A DNA stretch of 12,435 nt from an uncultured Rhodobacter sp. (GCA_937901435.1 CALGTJ010000209.1:1-12435); one strand, 5' to 3'; positions 1-6,876 are shown, counted from the stretch's first letter. Numbers and translations are program-made. Notes: a model not told the origin generated them from the letters alone.

Positions 1-1
1 C

Positions 2-214
2 GCCGTGTCGCAGCATCTGAAAATTCTCTCTGATGCCGGGCTGTTACTGGTCGAAGCGCGCGGCACACGTCGCCTGTACCGGCTTGCACCGGATGGGCTG
101 GCAGACCTGCGCGCCTATCTGGATGGGCTGTGGAACGACGCGCTGGCCGGTTTTGTTGCCCGCGCCCATGAGATCGCGCAACAGGACAGCGCAAGAAAGG
201 AAAATGATGACTGA
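2..214 (+). CDS. ArsR-family HTH transcriptional regulator (3' part only)
   Basis: This is the C-terminal 70 residues of a small winged-helix repressor; the start lies upstream of the window. The visible part opens with AVSQHLKIL, the typical recognition-helix sequence of ArsR proteins, followed by the wing (GLLLVEARGTRRLYRL) and a C-terminal helix that ends in charged residues. No metal-binding cysteines are visible in this part, so it may belong to the non-metal ArsR branch that is commonly encoded beside SRPBCC proteins. Its stop codon overlaps the start of the next gene by 8 bp, so the two are almost certainly co-transcribed and translationally coupled. By analogy with the family it probably represses its own operon; the promoter is out of view. 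The ligand is unknown. Confidence 0.88.
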   Translation, partial: AVSQHLKILSDAGLLLVEARGTRRLYRLAPDGLADLRAYLDGLWNDALAGFVARAHEIAQQDSARKENDD

Positions 215-686
215 TTCGATTGAAAAGAGCCTCACAGTGCCCCTGAACCCAGAGCGGGCCTTTCGATTATTTACCGAAGAAATCACTGATTGGTGGCCGA
301 TTGACACCTATTCTTTGTCCAATGATGACGAAAAAGTAGTTAAATCTGTTCATATTGCCCCTGAGGTCGGTGGTGAGATCACAGAAATCCGCCATGATGG
401 CAGCACCGCCCTTTGGGGCCGCGTGACCGAATGGGAGCCGGGCAGACGCTTTGGCATGAGATGGCAAATCGGGCATCCCGACGGCGACGCAACTCACGTA
501 AATGTGTGCTTTGATCTGGTGGCGGACGGCACTCGGGTGACACTGATCCATTCCGGATGGCAGGGTTTGGGCAAGGCCGCCATTGCCATGCGCAACGGCC
601 ATGAGGCAGGATGGGAGGGCATTTTTGCCAGACGTTTTGCGACGAGGTGCACCGACATCCATTGGCGCATTGCAGCCTTGGCCTGA
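207..686 (+). CDS. SRPBCC / AHSA1-type domain protein
   Basis: A 159-residue single-domain protein of the START/Bet v1 (SRPBCC) fold, subfamily AHSA1-like. Family features visible are the N-terminal strand SIEKSLTVPLNPERAF, the TDWWP turn near residue 29, the GGEITE strand, WGRVTEWEPGRRFGMRWQ and the late THVNVCFDLVADGTRVTLIHSGW hairpin, followed by the C-terminal helix. Such proteins bind hydrophobic ligands in a deep pocket; the ligand here cannot be told. Two adjacent ATGs occur at 204 and 207; I chose 207 because the AAGGA element at 197-201 is then better spaced. The gene overlaps the ArsR gene, an arrangement common in bacteria, where the repressor controls the SRPBCC gene. The first ~150 bp are noticeably richer in A/T than the neighbouring genes, which may only reflect relaxed codon use. 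Confidence 0.85.
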   Translation: MTDSIEKSLTVPLNPERAFRLFTEEITDWWPIDTYSLSNDDEKVVKSVHIAPEVGGEITEIRHDGSTALWGRVTEWEPGRRFGMRWQIGHPDGDATHVNVCFDLVADGTRVTLIHSGWQGLGKAAIAMRNGHEAGWEGIFARRFATRCTDIHWRIAALA

Positions 687-689
687 TGC

Positions 690-731
690 CCTGACCCGTT
701 TCACATGACGGGGCACAGGCATCGAATTTTT
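690..731 (+). terminator. Possible weak intrinsic terminator after the ArsR-SRPBCC pair
   Basis: An imperfect hairpin pairs CCTG (690-693) and CCCGT (695-699) with ACGGG (708-712) and CAGG (716-719). The loop is 8 nt, with a one-base bulge on the left arm and a three-base bulge on the right. It lies 4 bp after the SRPBCC stop codon and is followed by five T residues at 727-731. The broken stem and the 7-nt gap before the T run make it a weak candidate. The rest of the 116-bp gap to the next gene shows no clear promoter. Confidence 0.33.
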
Positions 732-802
732 GACGTGTCCCATTTAATGCGTTGAAAGCCGCCGCAGGTGCGCCGTAAGCTCTGTCACAACCGGAGGACG
801 CC

Positions 803-1987
803 ATGGACGCGGCAAAACGCGGCTTGCACAGCGAAGCGCATTGGTTTTCATCCGATGCAGGTTGTTTGGCGGATTTCACCGCAACGCTGCCCGCCACGAC
901 GGATCCCAAAGACTGGCCGTGCGCCGCCGCCATAGAGCGAAATGTGCTGCTCTATGATGGGGCGTCATTGCGCAACATGGACGCGACCCGCCAGCGCGCG
1001 GTGATGTCCGAATGGGCGCGCGCTTTTCTGAGCGGGCCGGGGATCGTTGTAATCAAGCGCGCCTTTCCGGATCTGGCGGTGATTGACCGCGCCACAGACC
1101 TGTTCAGCGCAATGATTGAGCAGGAAAAGGCGATTGGGGCGGGGGGCGGTGACCATTTTGCCAAACCGGGCGCGAATGACAGGATCTGGAACGCATTGCA
1201 AAAGCATTGCGAGGCAGACCCCGAGGGGTTTGCGCTTTATTATGGGAATATCTGTCTGGCGCTGGTTTCGACGGCGTGGCTGGGGCCGAATTATCAGGTC
1301 ACAGCGCAGGTCAATCGGGTCAATCCGGGCGGGGCGGCACAAAATCCGCATCGCGACTATCATCTTGGGTTCATGAGCCGCGAGGATGCCGCGCGCTATC
1401 CGGTCCATTCACACCGGTTGTCTTCTGCACTGACCTTGCAAGGCGCCGTTGCGCATTGCGATATGCCGCTGGAGAGCGGGCCGACGTTATACCTGCCCTA
1501 TTCACAGCGGTACGAGGCCGGGTATATCGCCTTTGGCCAACCGGATTTTCAGGCTTATTTCGCTGAACATCACGTGCAACTGCCGCTGGAAAAGGGCGAT
1601 GCGGCGTTCTTTAATCCGGCTGTGATGCATGGGGCCGGGCATAATGTGACCTCTGATGTCTATCGAATGGCGAACCTGTTGCAGGTGTCGTCGACGTTTG
1701 GTCGCCCGATCGAAACGGTGAATCGCGCCGCCATGGCGCACGCGCTCTTCGCCCCCTTGCGGGACCTCATCGCGGCGGGCCGGGTGCGCGAGGATGAGGT
1801 TGCGGCCGTGATCGCCACTTGCGCAGAGGCCTATGCCTATCCCACCAATCTGGACCGGGACCCACCTATTGGCGGGCTTGCGCCCCTGAGCCAGGCCACG
1901 ATCATGCGTCAGGCGCTGAGCGAGGGCCGCACTGCGGATGAGTTTGCGCAGGCGATGCATCTTTGGGAGGAGCGTAGAAAAAGCTAA
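803..1987 (+). CDS. Phytanoyl-CoA dioxygenase (PhyH) family oxygenase
   Basis: A 394-residue cytosolic protein resembling Fe(II)/2-oxoglutarate-dependent dioxygenases of the PhyH family. The iron-binding HxD pair is visible as H183-R-D185 in NPHRDYH. The distal ligand is most likely H276 in the NPAVMHGAGHN segment (H280 is the alternative), with R288 or R301 available for 2-oxoglutarate. Between them lies the typical core LTLQGAVAHCDMPLESGPT followed by a LEKGDAAFFN turn. The ~120 residues before the core and the ~90 helical residues after it are longer than in the smallest family members. The start is well supported by GGAGG at 793-797, 5 nt before the ATG. Members hydroxylate diverse substrates (phytanoyl-CoA, ectoine, phosphonates, natural products), and the neighbours here do not identify the substrate. 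The next gene follows after 48 bp, so the two may share a transcript. Confidence 0.82.
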   Translation: MDAAKRGLHSEAHWFSSDAGCLADFTATLPATTDPKDWPCAAAIERNVLLYDGASLRNMDATRQRAVMSEWARAFLSGPGIVVIKRAFPDLAVIDRATDLFSAMIEQEKAIGAGGGDHFAKPGANDRIWNALQKHCEADPEGFALYYGNICLALVSTAWLGPNYQVTAQVNRVNPGGAAQNPHRDYHLGFMSREDAARYPVHSHRLSSALTLQGAVAHCDMPLESGPTLYLPYSQRYEAGYIAFGQPDFQAYFAEHHVQLPLEKGDAAFFNPAVMHGAGHNVTSDVYRMANLLQVSSTFGRPIETVNRAAMAHALFAPLRDLIAAGRVREDEVAAVIATCAEAYAYPTNLDRDPPIGGLAPLSQATIMRQALSEGRTADEFAQAMHLWEERRKS

Positions 1988-2035
1988 GCGCCTCTGATAG
2001 GCTGGCCACATCATTAAAGGGATGAGGATTAACCG

Positions 2036-2647
2036 ATGACCAAATTTTTGCGAATTTTCCTTTTGCTTGGTGCCATGACACCATTGGCATCGCCAGCAAC
2101 CGCACAGGATGAATACTTGCCCCCGCAAGAGCGGTCTTGCGTTTCGGGATTTGCCCTCTGCACCTCTGCACCCTGTATCCCGGACCCGCGCGATCCCACA
2201 AACACGGCAATTTGCACCTGCGAGGTCACCTCTGGGCCCAATTACGCCGCCCAAACTGCCTGCGAAGACCGCACGCCAACCTCGATTTCCCGCGATGGCA
2301 AGACAGTCACATTGACCGTTTCGACCTATTCCTTTGTGCAGGCGGCGACAAAGCCGGTGATGACCTGTGCCGAAGGGGCATTGTGGACCGACTGTCTGGA
2401 TGCACCCTGCACGGTCGATCCAAAGGATCCCCTGCGCGCCATATGTGCCTGTGACATCGTGTCGTCGGGCGCGTTTGTGACCTACGGGGGCAGTTGCAAC
2501 ACCAACACCTGCGCGACGGCCGTCTGGTCTGCCGCAACGGTCAAGGCGTTTCAGGAAGGCAGTGCCAATCTGCGCGCCTTCATGCAATTGGCGCAAGTGC
2601 CAGCCCAGTATTGCCCGGGACAGGCCATACCCCCGCTTGGGGAATAA
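2036..2647 (+). CDS. Exported cysteine-rich protein with two tandem repeats (unknown function)
   Basis: I do not recognise a named family for this 203-residue protein. Residues 1-23 form a clear Sec signal peptide (MTKFLR, a Leu-rich core, then ATA before Q24), so the mature protein should be periplasmic or secreted. It has 14 cysteines, all after the signal. Two stretches repeat: residues 35-76 and 111-154. The first follows C-x6-C-x4-C-x12-C-x-C-x13-C and the second C-x8-C-x4-C-x11-C-x-C-x14-C, with shared APC(I/T).DP(R/K)DP and IC(T/A)C(E/D)(V/I) blocks. Two more cysteines (159 and 193) lie in a C-terminal helical tail. This suggests two small disulfide-bonded modules joined by a Ser/Thr-rich linker. 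No lipobox, anchor or LPxTG-like signal is seen. AAGGGATGAGGA (2018-2029) supplies the ribosome site. An inverted repeat follows 28 bp after the stop. Confidence 0.8.
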   Translation: MTKFLRIFLLLGAMTPLASPATAQDEYLPPQERSCVSGFALCTSAPCIPDPRDPTNTAICTCEVTSGPNYAAQTACEDRTPTSISRDGKTVTLTVSTYSFVQAATKPVMTCAEGALWTDCLDAPCTVDPKDPLRAICACDIVSSGAFVTYGGSCNTNTCATAVWSAATVKAFQEGSANLRAFMQLAQVPAQYCPGQAIPPLGE

Positions 2648-2674
2648 CCACGCGTCACACAGACCTGCCCAAGC

Positions 2675-2700
2675 GCGCGCCAACTTGCCTATTGGCGCGC
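2675..2700. terminator. Perfect 9-bp inverted repeat, possible transcription end
   Basis: GCGCGCCAA at 2675-2683 and TTGGCGCGC at 2692-2700 are exact reverse complements separated by an 8-nt loop. The hairpin would be very stable. It lies in the 97-bp gap between the cysteine-rich protein gene and deoC, 28 bp after the former's stop. There is no T run after it, so it is not a textbook intrinsic terminator. It could end or stabilise the upstream transcript, or separate the two units with help from Rho. Confidence 0.45.
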
Positions 2701-2744
2701 CTCATGCCAGCTTGGCCGCAGCGACCTAGCGCCAAGAGGACCCT

Positions 2745-3764
2745 GTGGATACTGCACACCCGCCTGAGACCACCCAGACATCGCCCGCGCAACTGCCGCA
2801 GGTCCAAAAACCGCACCATCCCTTATCCCGCAATCCGGGAATGACGCTGGATCTGGATTGGGTGATGTCTGCGCAGGCCAATACCTCTGCGATAGAGCGG
2901 CGCGTGGCGACCCTGCCGGGGCGACGCTCGGTAAAGAAGGATTATCAGGCGGCTTGGTTGCTTAAGGCGATCACTTGTATTGACCTGACCACGCTGGCCG
3001 GGGATGACACGGCGGGGCGGGTGCGGCGTCTCTGTGCGAAGGGAATTCAGCCGGTGCGCGCCGATCTGCTGGCAGCGTTGGGTATGCGGGATCTGCATGT
3101 AGGCGCGATCTGTGTGTATCACGATATGGTTGAAACGGCGGTTCAGGCCCTGCAGGGCTCTGGCGTGCCTGTGGCCGCCGTGTCGACGGGGTTTCCCGCT
3201 GGTCTGTCGCCGCTGCATCTGCGCATCGAGGAAATCCGCGAAAGCGTTAAAGCCGGGGCGAAAGAGATCGACATCGTCATCTCGCGCCGTCACGTGCTGA
3301 CCGGGAACTGGCAGGCGCTTTATGACGAAATGCGCGCCTTTCGCGAGGCGAGTGGCGAGGCTCACGTAAAGGCGATTTTAGCGACCGGAGAGTTGGGCAG
3401 CCTGCGCAACGTGGCGCGTGCCTCGCTGGTTTGCATGATGGGGGGCGCGGATTTCATCAAGACCTCGACCGGCAAGGAAAGCGTCAATGCCACCCTGCCC
3501 GTGTCGCTGGTGATGATCCGTGCGCTGCGCGACTATTACGATCGCACGGGCTATCGCATCGGCTATAAACCGGCGGGCGGCATCAGCAAGGCCAAGGACG
3601 CGCTGGTGTATCTGAGCCTGATCAAGGACGAGCTGGGCACTCGCTGGCTGCAACCGGATCTGTTCCGCTTTGGTGCCTCGTCCCTGCTGGGCGACATCGA
3701 GCGCCAGTTGGAACATCATGTGACCGGGCGCTATTCGGCCAGTTATCGGCACCCGGTGGGCTGA
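2745..3764 (+). CDS. deoC: Deoxyribose-phosphate aldolase
   Basis: DeoC cleaves 2-deoxyribose 5-phosphate to glyceraldehyde 3-phosphate and acetaldehyde in the cytosol, the last step of deoxynucleoside catabolism. The 339-residue product carries the class I aldolase residues. The Schiff-base lysine is K239 in ADFIKTSTGKESVNAT, the second lysine is K275 in GYKPAGGISKAKDA, and the acid residue is D176 in KEIDIVIS; the LFRFGASSLL phosphate-binding end is also present. It is longer than E. coli DeoC (about 259 residues), matching the long form with an N-terminal extension (about residues 1-60, first 32 Pro/Thr/His-rich). The start is a GTG, chosen because AGAGGA at 2735-2740 sits 4 nt upstream; the internal ATG at 2841 has no comparable site. 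The ALDH16-type gene follows after 62 bp and could oxidise the acetaldehyde released here. Confidence 0.95.
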   Translation: MDTAHPPETTQTSPAQLPQVQKPHHPLSRNPGMTLDLDWVMSAQANTSAIERRVATLPGRRSVKKDYQAAWLLKAITCIDLTTLAGDDTAGRVRRLCAKGIQPVRADLLAALGMRDLHVGAICVYHDMVETAVQALQGSGVPVAAVSTGFPAGLSPLHLRIEEIRESVKAGAKEIDIVISRRHVLTGNWQALYDEMRAFREASGEAHVKAILATGELGSLRNVARASLVCMMGGADFIKTSTGKESVNATLPVSLVMIRALRDYYDRTGYRIGYKPAGGISKAKDALVYLSLIKDELGTRWLQPDLFRFGASSLLGDIERQLEHHVTGRYSASYRHPVG

Positions 3765-3797
3765 TCCGCTGGCCTTGCCCCCGCTGAACCCGTTGAA

Positions 3798-3822
3798 TTT
3801 GAGTATTTTTGCCAAGATGAAG
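3798..3822 (+). promoter_or_regulatory. Rhodobacterales-like recurrent intergenic motif (GAGTAT...AAGATGAAG)
   Basis: The A/T-rich block TTT-GAGTATTTTTGCC-AAGATGAAG lies just before the ALDH gene, ending 4 nt before its ATG. It stands out from the surrounding GC-rich sequence. From memory, close variants of this string recur many times in intergenic regions of Rhodobacterales genomes; I could not search to confirm this. Its GATGAAG end may double as a weak ribosome site, since no better Shine-Dalgarno sequence precedes the ATG. Its function is unknown to me. Confidence 0.45.
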
Positions 3823-3826
3823 ACCC

Positions 3827-6169
3827 ATGACAGTATCAGAGATCTTTGAGACAATGGACTATGGCCCTGCCCCTGAATCTGCGGCCGAAGCGCTGGCGTG
3901 GCTGGTGGATGGGGGCGACCGCTATGGGCATTTTATTGACGGGGTGATGACCGCGCCCGGCGATGGTTTCACCTCCAGGAACCCGGCAACGGGCGAGGTG
4001 CTGGCGACGTTGAGCCAAGCCACGCAAGGCGACGTGGATGCGGCGGTGGCGGCAGCGCGCAAGGCGCAGCCAAAGTGGGCCAAACTGCCCGGTGCGGCGC
4101 GCGCGCGATATCTCTATGCGCTGGCGCGGCTGGTGCAGAAACACGCGCGGCTGCTGGCCGTGCTTGAAACGTTGGACAATGGCAAACCGATCCGCGAAAG
4201 CCGCGACATCGATGTGCCTCTGGTGGCGCGGCATTTCTATTACCACGCGGGTATGGCGCAATTGCAGGACAGCGAACTGTCCGACCACGCGGCGCTGGGG
4301 GTGTGCGGTCAGATCATTCCGTGGAACTTCCCGCTGCTGATGCTGGCGTGGAAGGTCGCGCCTGCGATTGCCATGGGCAACACCGTGGTGCTGAAGCCTG
4401 CGGAATATACCTCGCTGACCGCGCTTTTGTTCGCGGATCTGTGCCGCGAGGCGGGTCTGCCCAAGGGCGTTGTGAACATTGTCACGGGCGACGGGGCGGT
4501 GGGTGAGATGATCGTTGATCACCCGGATATTGACAAGATCGCCTTTACCGGCTCGACGGCGGTCGGGCGCAAGATCCGCGTGGCCACGGCGGGCACAGGC
4601 AAGGCCCTGACCTTGGAACTTGGCGGCAAATCTCCCTACATCGTCTTCGACGACGCGGATATCGACAGCGCGATGGAGGGGCTGGTCGATGCGATCTGGT
4701 TCAACCAAGGGCAGGTCTGTTGCGCCGGGTCGCGTCTGCTGGTGCAAGAGGGCATTGCCGAGGCGTTTTACACCAAGCTCAAGCGCCGCATGGATGGGCT
4801 GCGCATTGGCGATCCCTTGGACAAATGTATCGACGTGGGCGCCATCGTCGACCCCATCCAACTGGCTGAAATCACGCGACTTGTAGACAGTTCGGGGGGC
4901 GAGCTCTATCAGGCAGGCACATTGCCAGAGGGTTGTTTCTATCGCCCGACGCTGATCACGGATCTGTCCACCGCTGACCCTTTGATGCAAGAGGAAATCT
5001 TTGGCCCCGTGCTGGTCGCCAGCACCTTCCGCACGCCCGCAGAAGCGGTGCAACTGGCCAACAACACGCGCTATGGTCTGGCCGCGTCGGTCTGGTCAGA
5101 GAACATCAACCTTGCGCTGGATATCGCGCCAAAACTGGCGGCAGGTGTGGTCTGGGTGAATGCGACGAACCTGTTTGACGCCGCTGCGGGCTTTGGCGGT
5201 GTACGCGAAAGCGGCTTTGGGCGCGAGGGCGGATGGGAGGGGCTGCTCGCCTATACCAAGCCCAGAGGCAAGACGACCAAGCTGGCACAGATCACCGCGA
5301 TTGAGGCCCCGGCAGAGGCCAGCACCGACGGACTGGACCGCACGGCCAAGCTGTTCATCGGCGGCAAACAAGCGCGCCCCGATAGCGGCTATTCCCGCGC
5401 GGTCTGGTCGAAAAAGGGCAAGCTGTTGGGGCATATGCCGTTGGCCAACCGCAAGGACATTCGCAACGCGGTCGAGGCGGCGCGAGGCGCGGGCGCTTGG
5501 TCAAAGACCACCGGGCATTTGCGCGCGCAGATCCTCTATTACATCGGCGAGAACCTGTCGGCGCGCGCCGAGGAATTCGCCCAACGCCTGCGTGACATGA
5601 CCGGGGCCACGGCCAACGCGGCGAAAACCGAGGTCGAGGCGTCCATCTCTCGCCTCTTTACCTACGCCGCATGGGCCGACAAATACGACGGCGCGGCCAA
5701 GGGTGTGCCGCTGCGCGGGATCGCCTTGGCAATGAACGAACCACTTGGCGTGATCGGCGCCTTCTGCGCGGATGAGGCCCCGCTACTAGGCCTGATCTCT
5801 GCCATGGCCCCGGCAATTGCCATGGGCAACCGTTGTGTGCTGGTGGCCTCTGAACCCTACCCGCTCGCTGCCACGGATTTCTATCAGGTGCTGCAAACCT
5901 CGGATGTGCCGGGCGGTGTGGTCAATATCCTGACCGGCAGTCACACCGAACTTGCGCCAACTTTGGCAGGGCACATGGACGTCGATGCGGTCTGGAGCTT
6001 TTCCTCATCTGACCTAAGCAAGGTGGTCGAGCGCGAAGCCGCCAGCAACCTGAAACGCACGTGGGTGAACGATGGGCATGCCCGCGACTGGGCCAGTTCC
6101 GAGGGGCGCGATTTCCTTGCCGCCAGCACAGAGATCAAGACGATCTGGGTGCCCTACGGCGAAGGCTAG
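3827..6169 (+). CDS. ALDH16-family aldehyde dehydrogenase with C-terminal pseudo-ALDH domain
   Basis: A 780-residue NAD(P)-dependent aldehyde dehydrogenase built from one full and one partial ALDH domain. Domain 1 (about 30-490) has every catalytic element: N167 in IIPWNFP, K190 in VVLKPAE, the TGSTAVG loop, E264 in LELGGK, C298 in NQGQVCCAGSR, E390 in EEIFGPV. Domain 2 (about 505-780) repeats only the first part of the fold. In it PWNF has become ADEA, VVLKPAE has become CVLVASE, and the chain ends at IWVPYGEG where domain 1 has IWFNQGQVCC. It therefore cannot be catalytic. This architecture is that of the ALDH16 family, for which a Loktanella enzyme is structurally characterised; unlike human ALDH16A1 this protein keeps its catalytic cysteine. 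Placement directly after deoC suggests acetaldehyde as a substrate, which is inference. The Shine-Dalgarno sequence is weak (GATGAAG). Confidence 0.92.
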   Translation: MTVSEIFETMDYGPAPESAAEALAWLVDGGDRYGHFIDGVMTAPGDGFTSRNPATGEVLATLSQATQGDVDAAVAAARKAQPKWAKLPGAARARYLYALARLVQKHARLLAVLETLDNGKPIRESRDIDVPLVARHFYYHAGMAQLQDSELSDHAALGVCGQIIPWNFPLLMLAWKVAPAIAMGNTVVLKPAEYTSLTALLFADLCREAGLPKGVVNIVTGDGAVGEMIVDHPDIDKIAFTGSTAVGRKIRVATAGTGKALTLELGGKSPYIVFDDADIDSAMEGLVDAIWFNQGQVCCAGSRLLVQEGIAEAFYTKLKRRMDGLRIGDPLDKCIDVGAIVDPIQLAEITRLVDSSGGELYQAGTLPEGCFYRPTLITDLSTADPLMQEEIFGPVLVASTFRTPAEAVQLANNTRYGLAASVWSENINLALDIAPKLAAGVVWVNATNLFDAAAGFGGVRESGFGREGGWEGLLAYTKPRGKTTKLAQITAIEAPAEASTDGLDRTAKLFIGGKQARPDSGYSRAVWSKKGKLLGHMPLANRKDIRNAVEAARGAGAWSKTTGHLRAQILYYIGENLSARAEEFAQRLRDMTGATANAAKTEVEASISRLFTYAAWADKYDGAAKGVPLRGIALAMNEPLGVIGAFCADEAPLLGLISAMAPAIAMGNRCVLVASEPYPLAATDFYQVLQTSDVPGGVVNILTGSHTELAPTLAGHMDVDAVWSFSSSDLSKVVEREAASNLKRTWVNDGHARDWASSEGRDFLAASTEIKTIWVPYGEG

Positions 6170-6208
6170 CACAAAGGTTAACGCCCGCATCAACAGGATC
6201 AACGGCTT

Positions 6209-6221
6209 GCTGCAAAGCAGC
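6209..6221. repeat. Small hairpin between convergent genes
   Basis: GCTGC (6209-6213) and GCAGC (6217-6221) flank AAA, making a 5-bp stem with a tight loop. It lies 40 bp after the ALDH stop in the 125-bp gap between two convergent genes. No T run follows on either strand, so a terminator role is only possible, not shown. Confidence 0.3.
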
Positions 6222-6242
6222 TTAACGTTCTGCCCTGCGGAA

Positions 6243-6260
6243 TGTTTCGCACGCGAAACA
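6243..6260. repeat. 18-bp near-perfect palindrome, parS-like half-sites
   Basis: TGTTTCGC (6243-6250) and GCGAAACA (6253-6260) are exact reverse complements around a 2-bp centre, AC. The outer TGTTTC/GAAACA half-sites equal those of the chromosomal ParB-binding site parS, but parS has a 4-bp ACGT centre where this site has six bases (GCACGC), so the half-site spacing is wrong for a standard parS. It lies between the 3' ends of two convergent genes, an unusual place for a promoter operator. It could also be the operator of a dimeric regulator or form a short hairpin in RNA. Confidence 0.5.
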
Positions 6261-6294
6261 AAGGGTTGCGCGATACTGGCCCATCCCAGCGACG

Positions 6295-6714
6295 TCAGAA
6301 CGACGCGGTCCGCTGCCACCGCAGAACGCCGCGCCCTGTCTGGCCGGGGAACATCAGGGGCAGCGTCTCTGCCGTGGGGATCGACAGAATGTCATCCTCT
6401 ATCAAAAACGTCCGGGCCTGTTCGCCGCCGACCCATCCGGGATGCCACGACACCTCGACATCGGTGATGAACTGATCTTCGCCCTCGATCCGAAACGGAC
6501 CGGAACAGGCCATCATGCTTTGGTACAAAGCGGCGTCGCCGTCTGACGCAGAACGGTCCTTGGAAGTGATCACAGTCATCATCCGCTGATCCGGGGTGAT
6601 AAAGATATAGCCCTCTGGATCGGCCCCATACATATCCTGCGGCGCGCCTCCGTCACTGGTCACGAATTGCAGCGATAGCAATCTCCAAACGCCGAACACT
6701 GTCTCGACACCCAT
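6295..6714 (-). CDS. Lipocalin-like domain protein
   Basis: A 139-residue protein matching the bacterial lipocalin-like domain family. It opens with FGVWRLLSLQF, continues with a YGADPEGYIFITPDQRMM segment at about 29-46 (the typical YG..P.GY..YT.DG.M pattern), and then runs as alternating strands (FRIEGEDQFITDVEVSW; RTFLIEDDILSI) to LRWQRTASF. No signal peptide or membrane segment is seen, so it is likely cytosolic. Small hydrophobic ligands are expected for the fold; the ligand is unknown. The start is the ATG at 6712-6714, with only a weak GAAAG element upstream. It lies 162 bp downstream of meaB on the same strand, so read-through from meaB is possible, but a promoter of its own in the gap is equally likely. 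Confidence 0.8.
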   Translation of the reverse strand: MGVETVFGVWRLLSLQFVTSDGGAPQDMYGADPEGYIFITPDQRMMTVITSKDRSASDGDAALYQSMMACSGPFRIEGEDQFITDVEVSWHPGWVGGEQARTFLIEDDILSIPTAETLPLMFPGQTGRGVLRWQRTASF

Positions 6715-6717
6715 CGG

Positions 6718-6819
6718 TCATGCTTTCGATGGTTTGAGGCTTGCACTCGGCATTCTGTGGGCCTGCCGGTCACCTGTATCAGAAACGACGAGGAAAATAT
6801 TCAGCTCATCTGTGGTCAT
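6718..6819 (-). CDS. Possible 33-codon small ORF upstream of the lipocalin-like gene
   Basis: An ATG at 6817-6819 opens a 33-residue reading frame (MTTDELNIFLVVSDTG...) ending in TGA at 6718-6720, only 3 bp before the lipocalin gene start and in the same frame. It fills most of the meaB-lipocalin gap. There is no good Shine-Dalgarno sequence before it, and a frame this short can arise by chance in GC-rich DNA. It may be noise, a leader peptide, or the relic of a longer N-terminus. I recognise no family. Confidence 0.2.
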   Translation of the reverse strand: MTTDELNIFLVVSDTGDRQAHRMPSASLKPSKA

Positions 6820-6876
6820 ACAAAGATCATATAGACTGGCGGACGTGATCTTATCCCGCGTCTCGGCACCCTGCTT

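Noticed and set aside
215..360. A/T-richer start of the SRPBCC gene as a sign of horizontal transfer
   Set aside because: The patch is short, within one gene, and the rest of the same gene has normal composition. No mobile element or repeat borders it.
730..755. TTGACG at 730-735 as a -35 element for the PhyH-family gene
   Set aside because: No acceptable -10 hexamer lies 16-18 bp downstream, and the A/T-rich TTTAAT is only 7 bp away.
1502..2683. A 393-codon minus-strand open frame spanning the end of the PhyH gene and the cysteine-rich gene
   Set aside because: It overlaps two well-supported plus-strand genes with good ribosome sites, and its product has no recognisable domain. It is a shadow of GC-rich codon use.
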